NCBI GenBank assembly: GCA_019235715.1
Contig: JAFAKE010000068.1
Coordinates: forward strand, 62,001-126,000
From: Vulcanimicrobiota bacterium
GTDB taxonomy: Bacteria > Vulcanimicrobiota > Vulcanimicrobiia > Eremiobacterales > Eremiobacteraceae
Length of the DNA stretch: 64,000 bases
Direction of reading: 5' to 3'
The notes below the pieces were generated by a model. It was given only the letters and a program-made list of their open reading frames with translations, did no database searches and had not been told where the DNA came from. This document shows, in pieces, positions 15,136-24,020 of this stretch. The translations under genes were made by a program, and so were the position numbers. How positions within the stretch are numbered: the stretch's first letter is position 1; every line of letters starts with the position of its first letter.

Positions 15136-17253
15136 TTGTCAGAGTCCGTCAGCATGGAGCTGGGCGGGCGCACGCTTACCATCGAGACCGGTGAGCTCGC
15201 GCGCCAAGCCAGCGGCTCCGCATTCGTACGTTTCGGAGATACCTGTATACTCGCGGCGGCGACCGCAAGCGCGAATCCGCGCGAAGGCATAGAATTTTTC
15301 CCACTCACGGTCGATTACGAAGAGCGCATGTACGCCGCCGGCAAGATCCCCGGCGGTTTTATCAAGCGTGAGGGCCGGCCATCTGAAAAGGCCACGCTCA
15401 CCGCGCGCCTGATCGACCGTCCGATCCGCCCGCTCTTCGCAGAGGGCTTCCGTCATGACATCCACATCGTAGTCACGACGCTCTCGGTCGACCCCGATGC
15501 GGACCCCGACGTGGTCGCCTTGGTCGCTGCAGGCGCTGCGCTCGCGCTCTCGGACATACCGTTCGAGCAGCCGGTCGCGGGCGTGCGCGTCGGCATGGTC
15601 GACGGTGAGTACGTCGTCAACCCGACCGCCGCACAGCAAGAGCAAAGCATCGTCGATGTCGTCGTCGCCGGTACTGCCAAAGCGGTGATGATGGTCGAAG
15701 GCGGCGGCAAGGAAGTCTCCGAGGAGACGTTCTTGGGCGCCGTCGAGTTCGCGCACGATCGCATACGCGACATCTTGCGCATCGTCGATCAGCTCGTAGC
15801 CAAGGCGGGTAAGCCGAAGCGCGAGTTCCCGCTCTTCCTGCCGTCCGCCGAGATGCGCCAGTTCGTCGACGAGGCGTTCGGCGCCGACATCGCACGCGCG
15901 ATGCGCGTCACCGGTAAACAAGATCGCAACCGCGCGTTCGACGCGATCACGCGCCAAGAGGCGCTCGTCCGCATCGCCGGGCACCGGCTCGAAGCGCACG
16001 TGCGGCCGCAGCTCGAAGACTCAAAGAATCACGATTTCGAGAAATGCGTGAAGGCGCGCGAAGAAGACGAGCTGCGCACGATGGTCGTCGACGAAGGCCG
16101 GCGTCCGGACGGGCGCAGGCTCGACGAAGTGCGCCCGATCAGCGCGCGCACGGGCATCGTGCCGCGCACGCACGGCTCGGGATTGTTCACGCGCGGCGAG
16201 ACGCAGATCTTCACCGCCGCGACGTTGGGCTCGCTCTCGGACGAGCAGCGTATCGACGGCCTTGGGCCGATGACATTCAAGCGCTTCATGCACCATTACA
16301 ACTTCCCGCCGTACTCGGTCGGCGAGACGCGTCCGATGCGCGGCCCCGGCCGGCGCGAGATCGGACACGGCAACCTGGCCGAGCGCGCGATCGCTCCCAT
16401 GCTGCCGCCGGCCGAAGCGTTTCCATACACCCTGCGCCTCGTCTCGGAGACGTTCGAGAGCAACGGCTCGTCCTCGATGGGATCGGTGTGCGCGAGCACG
16501 CTCGCGCTCATGGACGCGGGCGTGCCGCTGCCCAAGCACATCGGCGGCGTCGCCATGGGCCTCATCCTCAAGGACGGCAGGCCCGGCATCCTCACCGACA
16601 TCCAGGGACTCGAAGATGCGCTCGGCGAGATGGACTTCAAAGTCGCCGGCACCGTCGACGGCATCACGGCCGTGCAGATGGACATCAAGGTGCAGGGCAT
16701 CACGCTCGATATCATGCGCAAGGCGATGGCGCAAGCGCACGAGAGCCGCCTGTTCATCATCGACAAGCTGAAAGAGGCGATCGCTGCACCGCGCCGCGGA
16801 CTTTCGAAGTACGCGCCGCGCATGATCGTGCTCGAGATCCATCCCGACAAGATCAAAGACGTCATCGGTCCCGGCGGCAAAGTCATCAACAAGATCGTCG
16901 CCGAGACCGGCGCCAAGATCGATATCGAAGACGATGGGCGCGTGTTCCTCGCATCGCCCGATGCGGCGTCGGCCGAAAAGGCGCGGCGCATGGTCGAAGA
17001 CATCGTCAAGGACGTCGAGATCGGCGAAGTCTACACCGGCGTCGTCAAGCGCATCATGAACTTCGGCGCCTTCGTGCAGATCCTGCCGGGCAAAGAAGGG
17101 CTCGTGCACATCTCGCAGCTGGCGCCGCACCGCGTCAACCGCGTCGAGGACGAGGTCAAGATCGGCGACGAGGTCGTCGTCCAAGTGCGCGAGATCGACG
17201 AAAAAGGCCGCATCAACCTGACGCGCAAGCACCCGGAAACGGCCAAGCGCTGA
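15136..17253 (+). CDS. pnp: polyribonucleotide nucleotidyltransferase (PNPase)
   Basis: 3'-to-5' phosphorolytic exoribonuclease and degradosome core, 705 residues, a normal length. Domains in order are RNase PH 1 (about 1-220), the all-alpha linker, RNase PH 2 (about 300-540; FTRGETQIFTAATLG, with the catalytic region TDIQGLEDALGEMDFKVAGT), KH (about 550-615; VIGPGGKVINKIVAETGAKIDIEDDG) and S1 (about 620-700; GEVYTGVVKRIMNFGAFVQILPGKEGLVHISQLA). It starts with TTG after a strong AAAAGGAG. It lies downstream of rpsO with a hairpin between, as in many bacteria where PNPase controls its own leader. Confidence 0.98.
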   Translation: MSESVSMELGGRTLTIETGELARQASGSAFVRFGDTCILAAATASANPREGIEFFPLTVDYEERMYAAGKIPGGFIKREGRPSEKATLTARLIDRPIRPLFAEGFRHDIHIVVTTLSVDPDADPDVVALVAAGAALALSDIPFEQPVAGVRVGMVDGEYVVNPTAAQQEQSIVDVVVAGTAKAVMMVEGGGKEVSEETFLGAVEFAHDRIRDILRIVDQLVAKAGKPKREFPLFLPSAEMRQFVDEAFGADIARAMRVTGKQDRNRAFDAITRQEALVRIAGHRLEAHVRPQLEDSKNHDFEKCVKAREEDELRTMVVDEGRRPDGRRLDEVRPISARTGIVPRTHGSGLFTRGETQIFTAATLGSLSDEQRIDGLGPMTFKRFMHHYNFPPYSVGETRPMRGPGRREIGHGNLAERAIAPMLPPAEAFPYTLRLVSETFESNGSSSMGSVCASTLALMDAGVPLPKHIGGVAMGLILKDGRPGILTDIQGLEDALGEMDFKVAGTVDGITAVQMDIKVQGITLDIMRKAMAQAHESRLFIIDKLKEAIAAPRRGLSKYAPRMIVLEIHPDKIKDVIGPGGKVINKIVAETGAKIDIEDDGRVFLASPDAASAEKARRMVEDIVKDVEIGEVYTGVVKRIMNFGAFVQILPGKEGLVHISQLAPHRVNRVEDEVKIGDEVVVQVREIDEKGRINLTRKHPETAKR

Positions 17254-17267
17254 ATCCGTCGAAAGGC

Positions 17268-17861
17268 ATGGCGATGACCCATCTGCGATTGCGGGCGATC
17301 GCGGCGGCTTGCGCCGTTGCGTCGCTCGCCACAACGCTCGCGCTCGCGATGCCGCGGATGGCGAGCGCCGCGCAGACGATACCCTCCGGATATGGGCTCA
17401 ACGGAAGCCTCAACAACGCGCTCGATACGAAGAGCTCGTATGCGGGTCAGCCGGTTTCGATATCGGTCGTCGCGCCCTATCCGAATGGCGTTTCTTCGCT
17501 CGCGGGATCGACGATCTACGGACACGTCGGTGAAGCGGTCTCCGGCGGACGCGGACGCAATCCGCAGCTCTCGATCGTTTTGGACAAGATCAAATACCGC
17601 AACGGCTCTTCTGCGCAGATCGGAGCCGTCGTCAGTAAGCTCGAGCCCAAGAAAGACAAACACGGACGAGTTCTGCTCGGCACTGCGGGCGGCATGTTCC
17701 TCGGCAATTGGGCTGGCAAGGCGCTCTTCGGCGGCAGCGCGGGCGGTGCGGTCGGCGCCGCGACCGGCTTCTTGCTCAGCTCCAACAACAAACAGGATTT
17801 CCACGTGCCGGCCGGTTCGCCGGTCGGCATTCAGCTCACGCGCTCGTTGTCAGTTCCCTGA
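17268..17861 (+). CDS. exported uncharacterised protein with glycine-rich segment
   Basis: A 197-residue protein with a cleavable signal peptide (RAIAAACAVASLATTLALAMPRMASAA, about residues 8-35). The mature part has a strand-rich domain (SYAGQPVSISVVAPYP, STIYGHVGEAVSGGRGRNPQLSIVLDKIKY) and then a glycine-zipper-like hydrophobic stretch, GTAGGMFLGNWAGKALFGGSAGGAVGAATGFLL, which could insert in a membrane or pack as a helix pair. I do not recognise a named family. The start is the ATG at 17268, 14 bases after the pnp stop; the long ORF in the track runs through pnp in another frame and is spurious there. It converges with tolC. Confidence 0.8.
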   Translation: MAMTHLRLRAIAAACAVASLATTLALAMPRMASAAQTIPSGYGLNGSLNNALDTKSSYAGQPVSISVVAPYPNGVSSLAGSTIYGHVGEAVSGGRGRNPQLSIVLDKIKYRNGSSAQIGAVVSKLEPKKDKHGRVLLGTAGGMFLGNWAGKALFGGSAGGAVGAATGFLLSSNNKQDFHVPAGSPVGIQLTRSLSVP

Positions 17862-17862
17862 C

Positions 17863-19305
17863 TTAGAGCAGTCCGGCCGCGCGCTGCAACTCGATCAGCG
17901 CAGTGCTCTCATCGGCGAGAGCCGTCGCGTACGTCACCTGCGTCTGCGTGAAGGTCAACAGCGCATCGGTGAGATCGAGCGCCGTGCCCACTCCAGCGCG
18001 ATAGCGCAACTGCGTCACGCGCAAACTTTCCGCGGCTGACGTCTGCCCCGACAGCGCCGCGACGGCGGCCGACTGCGCGGCGACGTAATTGAAGTACGCC
18101 TGGCGGACTTGCAGATCAACGCTGTTACGCAGCTGCTGCAGATTGATCTTCGCCTTGTCGACATCGGCTTGCGCCTGCACGACTTTGCCGTGCGTGAACC
18201 CGCCGTCGAACAGCTTCCAGTACACGGCTAGTGTCTCGGACAGCTGCGGCTGCGGCACGTTGAAGAAGTTCGGCTTGCTCGAGGCGTCTGTGATCCCGAG
18301 GCTGATCTGCGGCAGCGTCCCCGAGCGCGCTTCTGTCACCGTTTTCTCAGCGATCGTCACTGCATCGATGGCCGACGCGATCTCCGGGCGGCGCACCTGC
18401 GCCTCTTGCAGCAGGTCGGCCAGTGAATAGACCGGCGGCGCGGTCGGCGCGAACTGCGGCGTGATGACGCTGTTCAGATTGATGTTGAGCAGGTTGGCGA
18501 GATTCGCGTTCGCGAGGTACGCGCTGTTATGCGCTCGTACGGCGTCCACTTGCGCATTGGCCAGCGCGACTTGCTGACGCAAGACGTCGGCGCGCGCTGC
18601 CGTGCCGGCGGTGAACAGCTCCTGCGACGTCTTGAGGTTCTGGTTGGCGACGTCGACGGCCTCATCGCTGATGACCGCGGTGCGCTGCGCCAGGAGGAGC
18701 GAATAGTACGCTGACGTCGTATTGTTGATGACGTCCGCGCGCGCGGCGGCATAATTGCTTTGCGCGGCTGAATAATTCGCTGCGGCCGCGCCGATCGCGG
18801 CCTGCACGGCGCCGCCCGTGTAGATCGCGTACTGCAGCGTCGCGTTGACGTTGTTGATGTTCGCGGCGGAGAAGATCTCTTTTTGCAGGATGGGCGGACC
18901 CACCGGCTGCGGCACCGGGAAGAAGACGAAACCCTCGTTCTGATAGTGCTCGTACGAATAGCCGGCCGAGACGACCGGATAGGCGTTGCCGCGCGCCGAG
19001 ATGAGCTGTCCTTGCGCGAAGAGCACGTCTTGCGCGGCCGATTGGTACGCGAGATTGTTGGTCAAGGCCATCGTGATCGCTTGTTGCACGCTGAGCGATA
19101 CGGCCGGACCCGTTGGCACGAAGACCGTCGGCGCCGGGGCGGGTAGCGGAGGGCTCGAGGGCTGCGAGGCGGGCAGCGGCACCGGCGTCGGCGTCGGTGC
19201 CACCGGTTGGGCCGCGACCGGTGCGTGCGCGGCGAGAATCGCCAAACAGGCTCCGGCGCTTGCAGCCAACGCCGAAAGACTGCGGACGACGACGTTGATT
19301 TTCAT
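17863..19305 (-). CDS. TolC family outer membrane efflux protein
   Basis: Outer-membrane channel of the TolC family, 480 residues from the chosen ATG (MKINVVVRSL), with a signal peptide ending near APVAAQ and a proline-rich linker (PTPTPVPLPASQPSSPPLPAPAPT). Two OEP repeats follow: the first has SVQQAITMALTNNLAYQSA and YSYEHYQNEG, the second has LLQEAQVRRPEIASAIDAV and ETLAVYWKLFDGGFTHGKV, with YRAGVGTALDLTDALLTFTQTQ as the conserved second-repeat helix. It forms the outer-membrane exit duct for tripartite efflux or type I secretion. No pump or adaptor is adjacent. Its presence is direct evidence for an outer membrane. The earlier ATGs in the ORF lack family support. Confidence 0.93.
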   Translation of the reverse strand: MKINVVVRSLSALAASAGACLAILAAHAPVAAQPVAPTPTPVPLPASQPSSPPLPAPAPTVFVPTGPAVSLSVQQAITMALTNNLAYQSAAQDVLFAQGQLISARGNAYPVVSAGYSYEHYQNEGFVFFPVPQPVGPPILQKEIFSAANINNVNATLQYAIYTGGAVQAAIGAAAANYSAAQSNYAAARADVINNTTSAYYSLLLAQRTAVISDEAVDVANQNLKTSQELFTAGTAARADVLRQQVALANAQVDAVRAHNSAYLANANLANLLNINLNSVITPQFAPTAPPVYSLADLLQEAQVRRPEIASAIDAVTIAEKTVTEARSGTLPQISLGITDASSKPNFFNVPQPQLSETLAVYWKLFDGGFTHGKVVQAQADVDKAKINLQQLRNSVDLQVRQAYFNYVAAQSAAVAALSGQTSAAESLRVTQLRYRAGVGTALDLTDALLTFTQTQVTYATALADESTALIELQRAAGLL

Positions 19306-19393
19306 AGGCCGCCCCATAGTGCTCAATGTTCCCAATGTCAGGGACGGCGTGATTGTTTAGTGCCTTACGACTTTTCCTGTTTGGACGCGGTGC

Positions 19394-20770
19394 CTACGGC
19401 TGGACGGCTTGCGAGAAGTCGAAGGCGTTGGCGAGCGGGTTGGCGTTGGCATCGCGGCTTCCCAGCGGCCGCAATCTCCAGCGCGCCTCGATGAACGACA
19501 GGATCGATACCGTCTCGTATTGCGTGTGGTCGACATAGTTGTGCTTCGCATAGGGCGACACGATGATGGTCGGCACGCGCGTCCCCGGTCCCCAGCGATC
19601 GATCACCGGCGGCGCGACGTGATCCCAGCGCCCGCCGTTCTCATCGTACGTGATGATGATGACGCTGTCGTTCCAATAGGGGCTCGTACGGATCGCCTTG
19701 ACGATGTCGGCGACGTGTTGTTGGCCGCGCTGCAAGTTCGCGTAGCCGGGATGTTCGTTGTCCGGCCCGAGCGGCTTGATGAACGACACGGCGGGCAATT
19801 GCTTGCTCGCGATCGCGGCGAAGAACTCGCTCTCGTCCTTGAGATGCTCTTTCTTGCCGGACGTACCATCGGCATAGTTGGCGAAGTACGCAAACGGTTG
19901 ATGGTGGAATTGGAACAGCTTGTCGGGATGGCCGGCGAGCGCGTCGTTCCAACCGCCGGCGTACCACGCCCACGACACGCCGGCCGCACTGAGCCGGTCG
20001 CCGATCGTCGGCATTGTCTGGTTTGGCACGAGCTGCGCCGGATCGGTCACAGTCGCCGGATGCGGGTTATTGACGGTGTATGCGGTGTTGACCGCATAGC
20101 CGTCGGGCGTCACCTGCTTGTCCGCAAGATTGTTCGCATCGGGATTGGAGACGAACGATGCGGGCGCGTTCGGCCATGTCGGCATGCACGCGCAGACCAA
20201 GAAGAAATGGTTCGCGAACGACCCGCCAAACGCGCTGTGGAAGAAATTGTCCGACATGACGAATTCGGCGGCGAGCTTACCTTCGGGCATCGAGCTCGCG
20301 TCGTAGTAGCTGAGGACGAGACCACCGTTGTCGCTCCACGCGACGAATTTGTCCATCTTGCCGCCGTCGATTTGCAGCTGCTCGTGATAGAAGCGATGGA
20401 TGAGGTCGCCGGTCGTCTGGTCGGGTTTCACATAGCTGTTGACGTCGTACGCCGCGACGGGCAGCGTTGCGGGAAAGCGCGGATCCGGCGTTCCGTTGAC
20501 GAGGGGCTGCGGGACCGAGGTCAACGGCTTGCCGTCTTTATCCAGCTGCGTGATCGCGCCGGCACTCGCGAGATTGTTGGAGCCGGGAAATTTGCCGTAC
20601 AATCCGTCGTAGCTCCAATTCTCTTGATAGATGACGATGACGTGATCGATCTTGTCGATGCCCGGTGGACGCGCCGCTGCAAGCGCCGTCGCCGGCCGGT
20701 CGCCGGTCAGCGTTCCGAGCGCGACGAGCGCGCTGCACATGGCAAGAACGATCGCACGGCCACGATTCAT
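19394..20770 (-). CDS. secreted phosphoesterase (acid phosphatase / phospholipase C family)
   Basis: A 458-residue exported phosphoesterase related to bacterial phospholipase C and AcpA. A signal peptide (RAIVLAMCSALVALGTL) precedes IDHVIVIYQENWSYDGLYGKFPG, the first metal/nucleophile motif, followed by MSDNFFHSAFGGSFANHFFLVCA and VIIITYDENGGRWDHVAPP, the C-terminal metal-binding motif. It should hydrolyse phosphate esters in the periplasm or outside. The ATG at 20768-20770 places a clean signal peptide at the N-terminus; the 13 residues before it in the ORF are unlikely. Tandem CTTAACCC-like repeats about 70 bases upstream resemble a Pho box, which suits phosphate-scavenging control. Confidence 0.9.
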   Translation of the reverse strand: MNRGRAIVLAMCSALVALGTLTGDRPATALAAARPPGIDKIDHVIVIYQENWSYDGLYGKFPGSNNLASAGAITQLDKDGKPLTSVPQPLVNGTPDPRFPATLPVAAYDVNSYVKPDQTTGDLIHRFYHEQLQIDGGKMDKFVAWSDNGGLVLSYYDASSMPEGKLAAEFVMSDNFFHSAFGGSFANHFFLVCACMPTWPNAPASFVSNPDANNLADKQVTPDGYAVNTAYTVNNPHPATVTDPAQLVPNQTMPTIGDRLSAAGVSWAWYAGGWNDALAGHPDKLFQFHHQPFAYFANYADGTSGKKEHLKDESEFFAAIASKQLPAVSFIKPLGPDNEHPGYANLQRGQQHVADIVKAIRTSPYWNDSVIIITYDENGGRWDHVAPPVIDRWGPGTRVPTIIVSPYAKHNYVDHTQYETVSILSFIEARWRLRPLGSRDANANPLANAFDFSQAVQP

Positions 20771-20823
20771 AAAGCCTCCACTCGTACGACGATTTCGCGA
20801 GAGCATCAAGAGTGCAGGCTTTC

Positions 20824-20857
20824 AGGATAACCCGGCTGGGGTTATGCCTGGGTTAAG
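20824..20857 (-). promoter_or_regulatory. possible Pho box and -10 for the phosphoesterase gene
   Basis: Reading the minus strand, CTTAACCC-AGG-CATAACCC (20857-20839) forms two 8-base direct repeats spaced by 3, the layout of cyanobacterial-type Pho boxes. A TATCCT -10 (20829-20824) follows after 9 bases. Only two repeats are seen. Confidence 0.4.
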
Positions 20858-20885
20858 GAAACTGACTGCGCAAGAACCTGGACCT

Positions 20886-20915
20886 AAACGAAGAGAGCGG
20901 CGATATGCCGCTCTC
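20886..20915 (-). terminator. intrinsic terminator of the STAS gene
   Basis: A perfect 9-bp stem, GAGAGCGGC/GCCGCTCTC, with a 5-base loop, followed on the minus strand by TTCGTTT. It lies 25 bases past the STAS stop. Confidence 0.65.
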
Positions 20916-20939
20916 GTTCTCTCGCAGGAGGGCCGGCGG

Positions 20940-21284
20940 TCAGGCCGCGGTCGCGCCTTGCAGCATCGGCGAGGGCGCGAGATGGAACACGCGCGACAGA
21001 CCCGTGAGCTCCATGACGCGGCGGATGTGCGGCTGCGATGCCTTGACGCGCACGTCGCCGCCGCGGTTGCGCGCTTTGCGCAACGTCGCGATGAGCGCCG
21101 CAAGGCCGCCGGAGTTGAGCGTGCCCACGTTGTCCAGGTCGATCATCAGGTTGACCTTGCCCGACTCCACGGCGCGCGCCAGCTGGCGCCGCGCCAGCTT
21201 GCCGCCGCTGTCGTCCAGGTCGCCGATCAATGCAACGTGTGCATCGGCGGGGTTTCTGAGTTGAGTCAATTCGATCCGCATCAT
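20940..21284 (-). CDS. STAS domain anti-sigma-factor antagonist
   Basis: A 114-residue single STAS-domain protein. DLDNVGTLNSGGLAALIATLRKARNRGGDVRV contains the conserved Ser (TLNSGG) that is phosphorylated in SpoIIAA/RsbV-type antagonists, and VMELTGLSRVFHLAPS is the C-terminal helix pattern. It probably binds an anti-sigma serine kinase in a partner-switching pathway; no such kinase is in the window. A good sigma-70-type promoter (TTGCAA-17-TATAGT) and an imperfect inverted repeat lie about 70 bases upstream, and an intrinsic terminator follows, so it is a single-gene unit. Confidence 0.88.
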   Translation of the reverse strand: MMRIELTQLRNPADAHVALIGDLDDSGGKLARRQLARAVESGKVNLMIDLDNVGTLNSGGLAALIATLRKARNRGGDVRVKASQPHIRRVMELTGLSRVFHLAPSPMLQGATAA

Positions 21285-21349
21285 GCTAACTGCCCTTGGG
21301 AACTGTCTCGCACGGGAGGTTTGTTGGCCGCCGTACTGTTTACCAGCTT

Positions 21350-21378
21350 ACTATAACCCGGCTTACAGTAAATTGCAA
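21350..21378 (-). promoter_or_regulatory. predicted promoter of the STAS gene with inverted repeat
   Basis: On the minus strand TTGCAA (21378-21373) and TATAGT (21355-21350) are 17 bases apart. The spacer holds TTACTGTAA-GCCGGG-TTATAGTAA, arms matching at 8 of 9 positions and running into the -10, a likely operator. Confidence 0.6.
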
Positions 21379-21670
21379 GATAGTTTCCTGATAAGTACTT
21401 ACGTCCCCCATTCCGGTACAAGTTGGAACCGCTCGGCGCTTCCTTCCGGTCAACGAACGCTGGCGATCGGCGGATTGATACCCGCCTGCCCGTATGACGG
21501 TTTCAGGGGCGCCCTTGTGCGCGAGCGCACAAAGTGTGACCATCGGTCCGCTGATGTTGCCGTCCGCAAGGACTTCTTCGCTTCCTCCGTCTTTAAGACG
21601 CGCGGGCGCTGCGGCATCAGACACGGCGCTTCGAGGCTTTCGCGGAGACCCTTGAGAACAGCGGCACGCC
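21379..21670. other. intergenic spacer upstream of ubiD
   Basis: About 290 bases between the STAS promoter and the ubiD GTG. The ORFs listed here on both strands have no family character and no ribosome-binding site. I see no convincing promoter, riboswitch or terminator, although the ubiD promoter must lie here or further upstream. Confidence 0.4.
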
Positions 21671-23131
21671 GTGTTCGATACGCTTAGATCGTTCGTCGAC
21701 GCCTTGCGCGCCGCGGGCGAGCTGCGCGAGATCAGCGTCCCTGTCGATCCGCACCTCGAGATCACCGAAATCGCCGACCGCTGCATCAAACGCGTGGACG
21801 GCGGCAGCGCGCTGCTCTTCACCAACGTCAAAGGCTCCGACTATCCGCTGCTGATCAACGCGCTCGGCTCGCAGCGGCGCATGGCGCTGGCGCTCGGCGT
21901 CGCTGCGCTCGACGATCTCGGCGCGAAGGTCGAGCGGCTGCTCGATCTCGTCAAACCGGGCGGCGGCAATCCGCTCGGGCGGCTGCTTGAAGCGCGTGAA
22001 TTCTTGGGCATCGGGCCTAAGACGGTGCGTTCCGCGCCGTGTCAGGATGTCGTCGCAAACGCAAGCGACGTCGACTTGCGCGCGCTCCCCGTTCTGACGT
22101 GCTGGCCGATGGACGCCGGCCCGTTCATCACGCTGCCGCTGGTCTTCACGAAGAACGAGCACACCGGAACGCAGAACGTCGGCATGTATCGCATGCAGGT
22201 CTACGACGAGCGGACGACCGGCATGCACTGGCAGCGGCATAAGCATGGCCGCGAGCACCAAGATGACGCGGGCGCCGGCGCGAGGATGCCGGTCGCCGTC
22301 GCGCTGGGCGGCGATCCCGTTCTCACCTATGCGGCAAGCGCTCCGCTGCCGTCGGGCTTTGACGAGATGCTGCTCGCGGGCTTGCTGCGCGGCAGCAGCG
22401 TCGCCATAGTGCAGTGCAAGACCGTCGACCTAAAAGTGCCGGCGAGCGCCGACTTCGTGCTCGAGGGCTACGTGGACAACGCGGAGCTGCGCCGCGAGGG
22501 CCCATTTGGCGACCACACCGGCGTCTATTCGCTTGCCGATGACTATCCGGTCTTCCACGTCACGTGCATGACGCGCCGGCGCGAACCCATCTATTGGACG
22601 ACGATCGTCGGCAAGCCGCCGATGGAAGATGCATGGCTGGGCAAGGCGACCGAGCGTCTGTTCTTGCCCGTCCTCAAGCAGATGCTGCCCGAGGTCGTCG
22701 ACTATAATTTCCCGGTCGAAGGCGGCTTTCAGAATTTGGTCATCGTGTCGATCCGCAAGCGCTATCCCGGCCAGGCGAAGAAGGTCATGTATGCGCTGTG
22801 GGGACTCGGACACATGATGATGCTGACGCGCAACATCGTCGTCGTGGACGCCGATGTCGATGTGCAGCGCGTGAATGACGTCGCCTGGGCTACGCTCAAC
22901 AACGTCGATGCCGGCCGCGATCTCGTCCTCGCGCCCGGACCGGTCGACGCGCTCGATCACGCAGCGCCGCTGCCGTGCCTTGGGACTAAACTCGGCGTCG
23001 ACGCGACGCGCAAGACCGCGGAAGAAGGCTACGCGCGGGAGTGGCCTCCCGACATCGCGATGAGCGACACCGTCAAGGACTTGGTCAGCGCGCGCTGGCG
23101 CGAATACGGCCTGCCTGAGACGCGCACGTGA
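21671..23131 (+). CDS. UbiD family prenylated-FMN-dependent decarboxylase
   Basis: A 486-residue UbiD-fold (de)carboxylase. RREGPFGDHTGVYSLADDYPVFHVTCMTRR is the conserved Glu/Arg prFMN active-site region, NVGMYRMQVYDERTTGMHWQRHKHG is the metal/prFMN-binding loop, and VDYNFPVEGGFQNLVIVSIRKRYPGQAKKVMYALWG is a further family hallmark. It starts with GTG (FDTLRSFVDALR). Its stop overlaps the start of a UbiA prenyltransferase by 4 bases (GTGA), so they probably catalyse consecutive steps of quinone synthesis, either ubiquinone-like or the futalosine route to menaquinone (MqnL/MqnP roles). A UbiX flavin prenyltransferase is not in the window. Confidence 0.93.
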   Translation: MFDTLRSFVDALRAAGELREISVPVDPHLEITEIADRCIKRVDGGSALLFTNVKGSDYPLLINALGSQRRMALALGVAALDDLGAKVERLLDLVKPGGGNPLGRLLEAREFLGIGPKTVRSAPCQDVVANASDVDLRALPVLTCWPMDAGPFITLPLVFTKNEHTGTQNVGMYRMQVYDERTTGMHWQRHKHGREHQDDAGAGARMPVAVALGGDPVLTYAASAPLPSGFDEMLLAGLLRGSSVAIVQCKTVDLKVPASADFVLEGYVDNAELRREGPFGDHTGVYSLADDYPVFHVTCMTRRREPIYWTTIVGKPPMEDAWLGKATERLFLPVLKQMLPEVVDYNFPVEGGFQNLVIVSIRKRYPGQAKKVMYALWGLGHMMMLTRNIVVVDADVDVQRVNDVAWATLNNVDAGRDLVLAPGPVDALDHAAPLPCLGTKLGVDATRKTAEEGYAREWPPDIAMSDTVKDLVSARWREYGLPETRT

Positions 23132-24006
23132 ACGCCATACGCGCCTTCGTCCGCGACATCAAACCCGAGCACACGCTCTTCGCATTGCCCTTCGCGTATG
23201 CCGGCGCGCTGCTCGCACAAGGCGGTCTCCCGCCGTTGCGGATGCTCGCATGGATCACCGTCGCGGTGCTCGGCGCGCGCACAGCGGCGATGGCGGCGAA
23301 CCGGCTCATCGATGCGCGCATCGATGCGCGCAACCCGCGCACCGCGGCGCGGCCGTTGGCCACAGGTGAACTGCACCCAGCCGTCATGGCGGTTGCCACC
23401 GTCGTCGGCCTCGTGCTGCTGACCATCGCCGCGTGGCAGCTGAATCCGCTCTGCCTTGCACTCGTGCCGCTCGGCGCGCTGCTGCTGGTCGTCTATCCAT
23501 TCGTCAAGCGCTTTTCGTGGGGCGTGCACTTCTTGTTGGGCGCCGTCGATGCGCTCGCACCGCTCGGCGGCTGGCTCGCGGTGACCGGACGCTTCGAGTG
23601 GCCGTCGCTCATCTTGTTCTTGGCCGTGACGCTGTGGGTCGCCGGCTTCGACATCCTGTACGCGCTCATGGACTACGATTTCGATGTGCGCGAAGGCATC
23701 CGTTCGATCCCCGCGCGCTTCGGCACCGCGGCCGGGCGCATGTTGCCGCTTGTCTTGCACGTCGTGATGCTCGTGCTGCTCGCTTGGCTGGGCGTCATCG
23801 TGCACGCGCATCCGCTTTACTGGTGCGGCCTACTCGCCGGAATCGTGCTCGTCGCTTACGAAGCGGTCCTCATCCGCCGGCGCGCGGGCGATGTGTTCGC
23901 CCTCAATGCCGCGGTTTTCAACGCGAACATGACCTTCTCGGTCATCTTCCTCCTGACGACTGCGGCATCGCTGCTGATCGCGCAGTCGTCCCCCGGTTCA
24001 TCGTGA
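23128..24006 (+). CDS. UbiA family prenyltransferase
   Basis: A 292-residue polytopic membrane prenyltransferase. The first aspartate motif is NRLIDARIDARNPRTAARPLATGEL (an NDxxD-type motif), and the second is DYDFDVREGIRSIPARFG, both needed to bind Mg2+-diphosphate. About eight hydrophobic segments surround them. It transfers a polyprenyl chain to an aromatic acid in quinone synthesis; coupling with the UbiD gene by a GTGA overlap suggests MqnP-like or 4-hydroxybenzoate polyprenyltransferase activity. The menG and polyprenyl-diphosphate-synthase genes near 40 kb would supply the methylation and the prenyl donor. Confidence 0.94.
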   Translation: MNAIRAFVRDIKPEHTLFALPFAYAGALLAQGGLPPLRMLAWITVAVLGARTAAMAANRLIDARIDARNPRTAARPLATGELHPAVMAVATVVGLVLLTIAAWQLNPLCLALVPLGALLLVVYPFVKRFSWGVHFLLGAVDALAPLGGWLAVTGRFEWPSLILFLAVTLWVAGFDILYALMDYDFDVREGIRSIPARFGTAAGRMLPLVLHVVMLVLLAWLGVIVHAHPLYWCGLLAGIVLVAYEAVLIRRRAGDVFALNAAVFNANMTFSVIFLLTTAASLLIAQSSPGSS

Positions 24007-24020
24007 GAATAAAGGATCAC

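Noticed and set aside
16021-17334. 437-codon minus-strand ORF over pnp
   Set aside because: Mirror of pnp codons; rich in His/Asp/Arg from reversed GC-biased codons, while pnp itself is unambiguous.
19409-20830. 473-codon plus-strand ORF over the phosphoesterase gene
   Set aside because: Antisense shadow; the minus-strand frame has a signal peptide and metal motifs.
21283-21687. ORFs in the spacer before ubiD as possible genes
   Set aside because: No Shine-Dalgarno, no family-like sequence and overlap with the STAS promoter.
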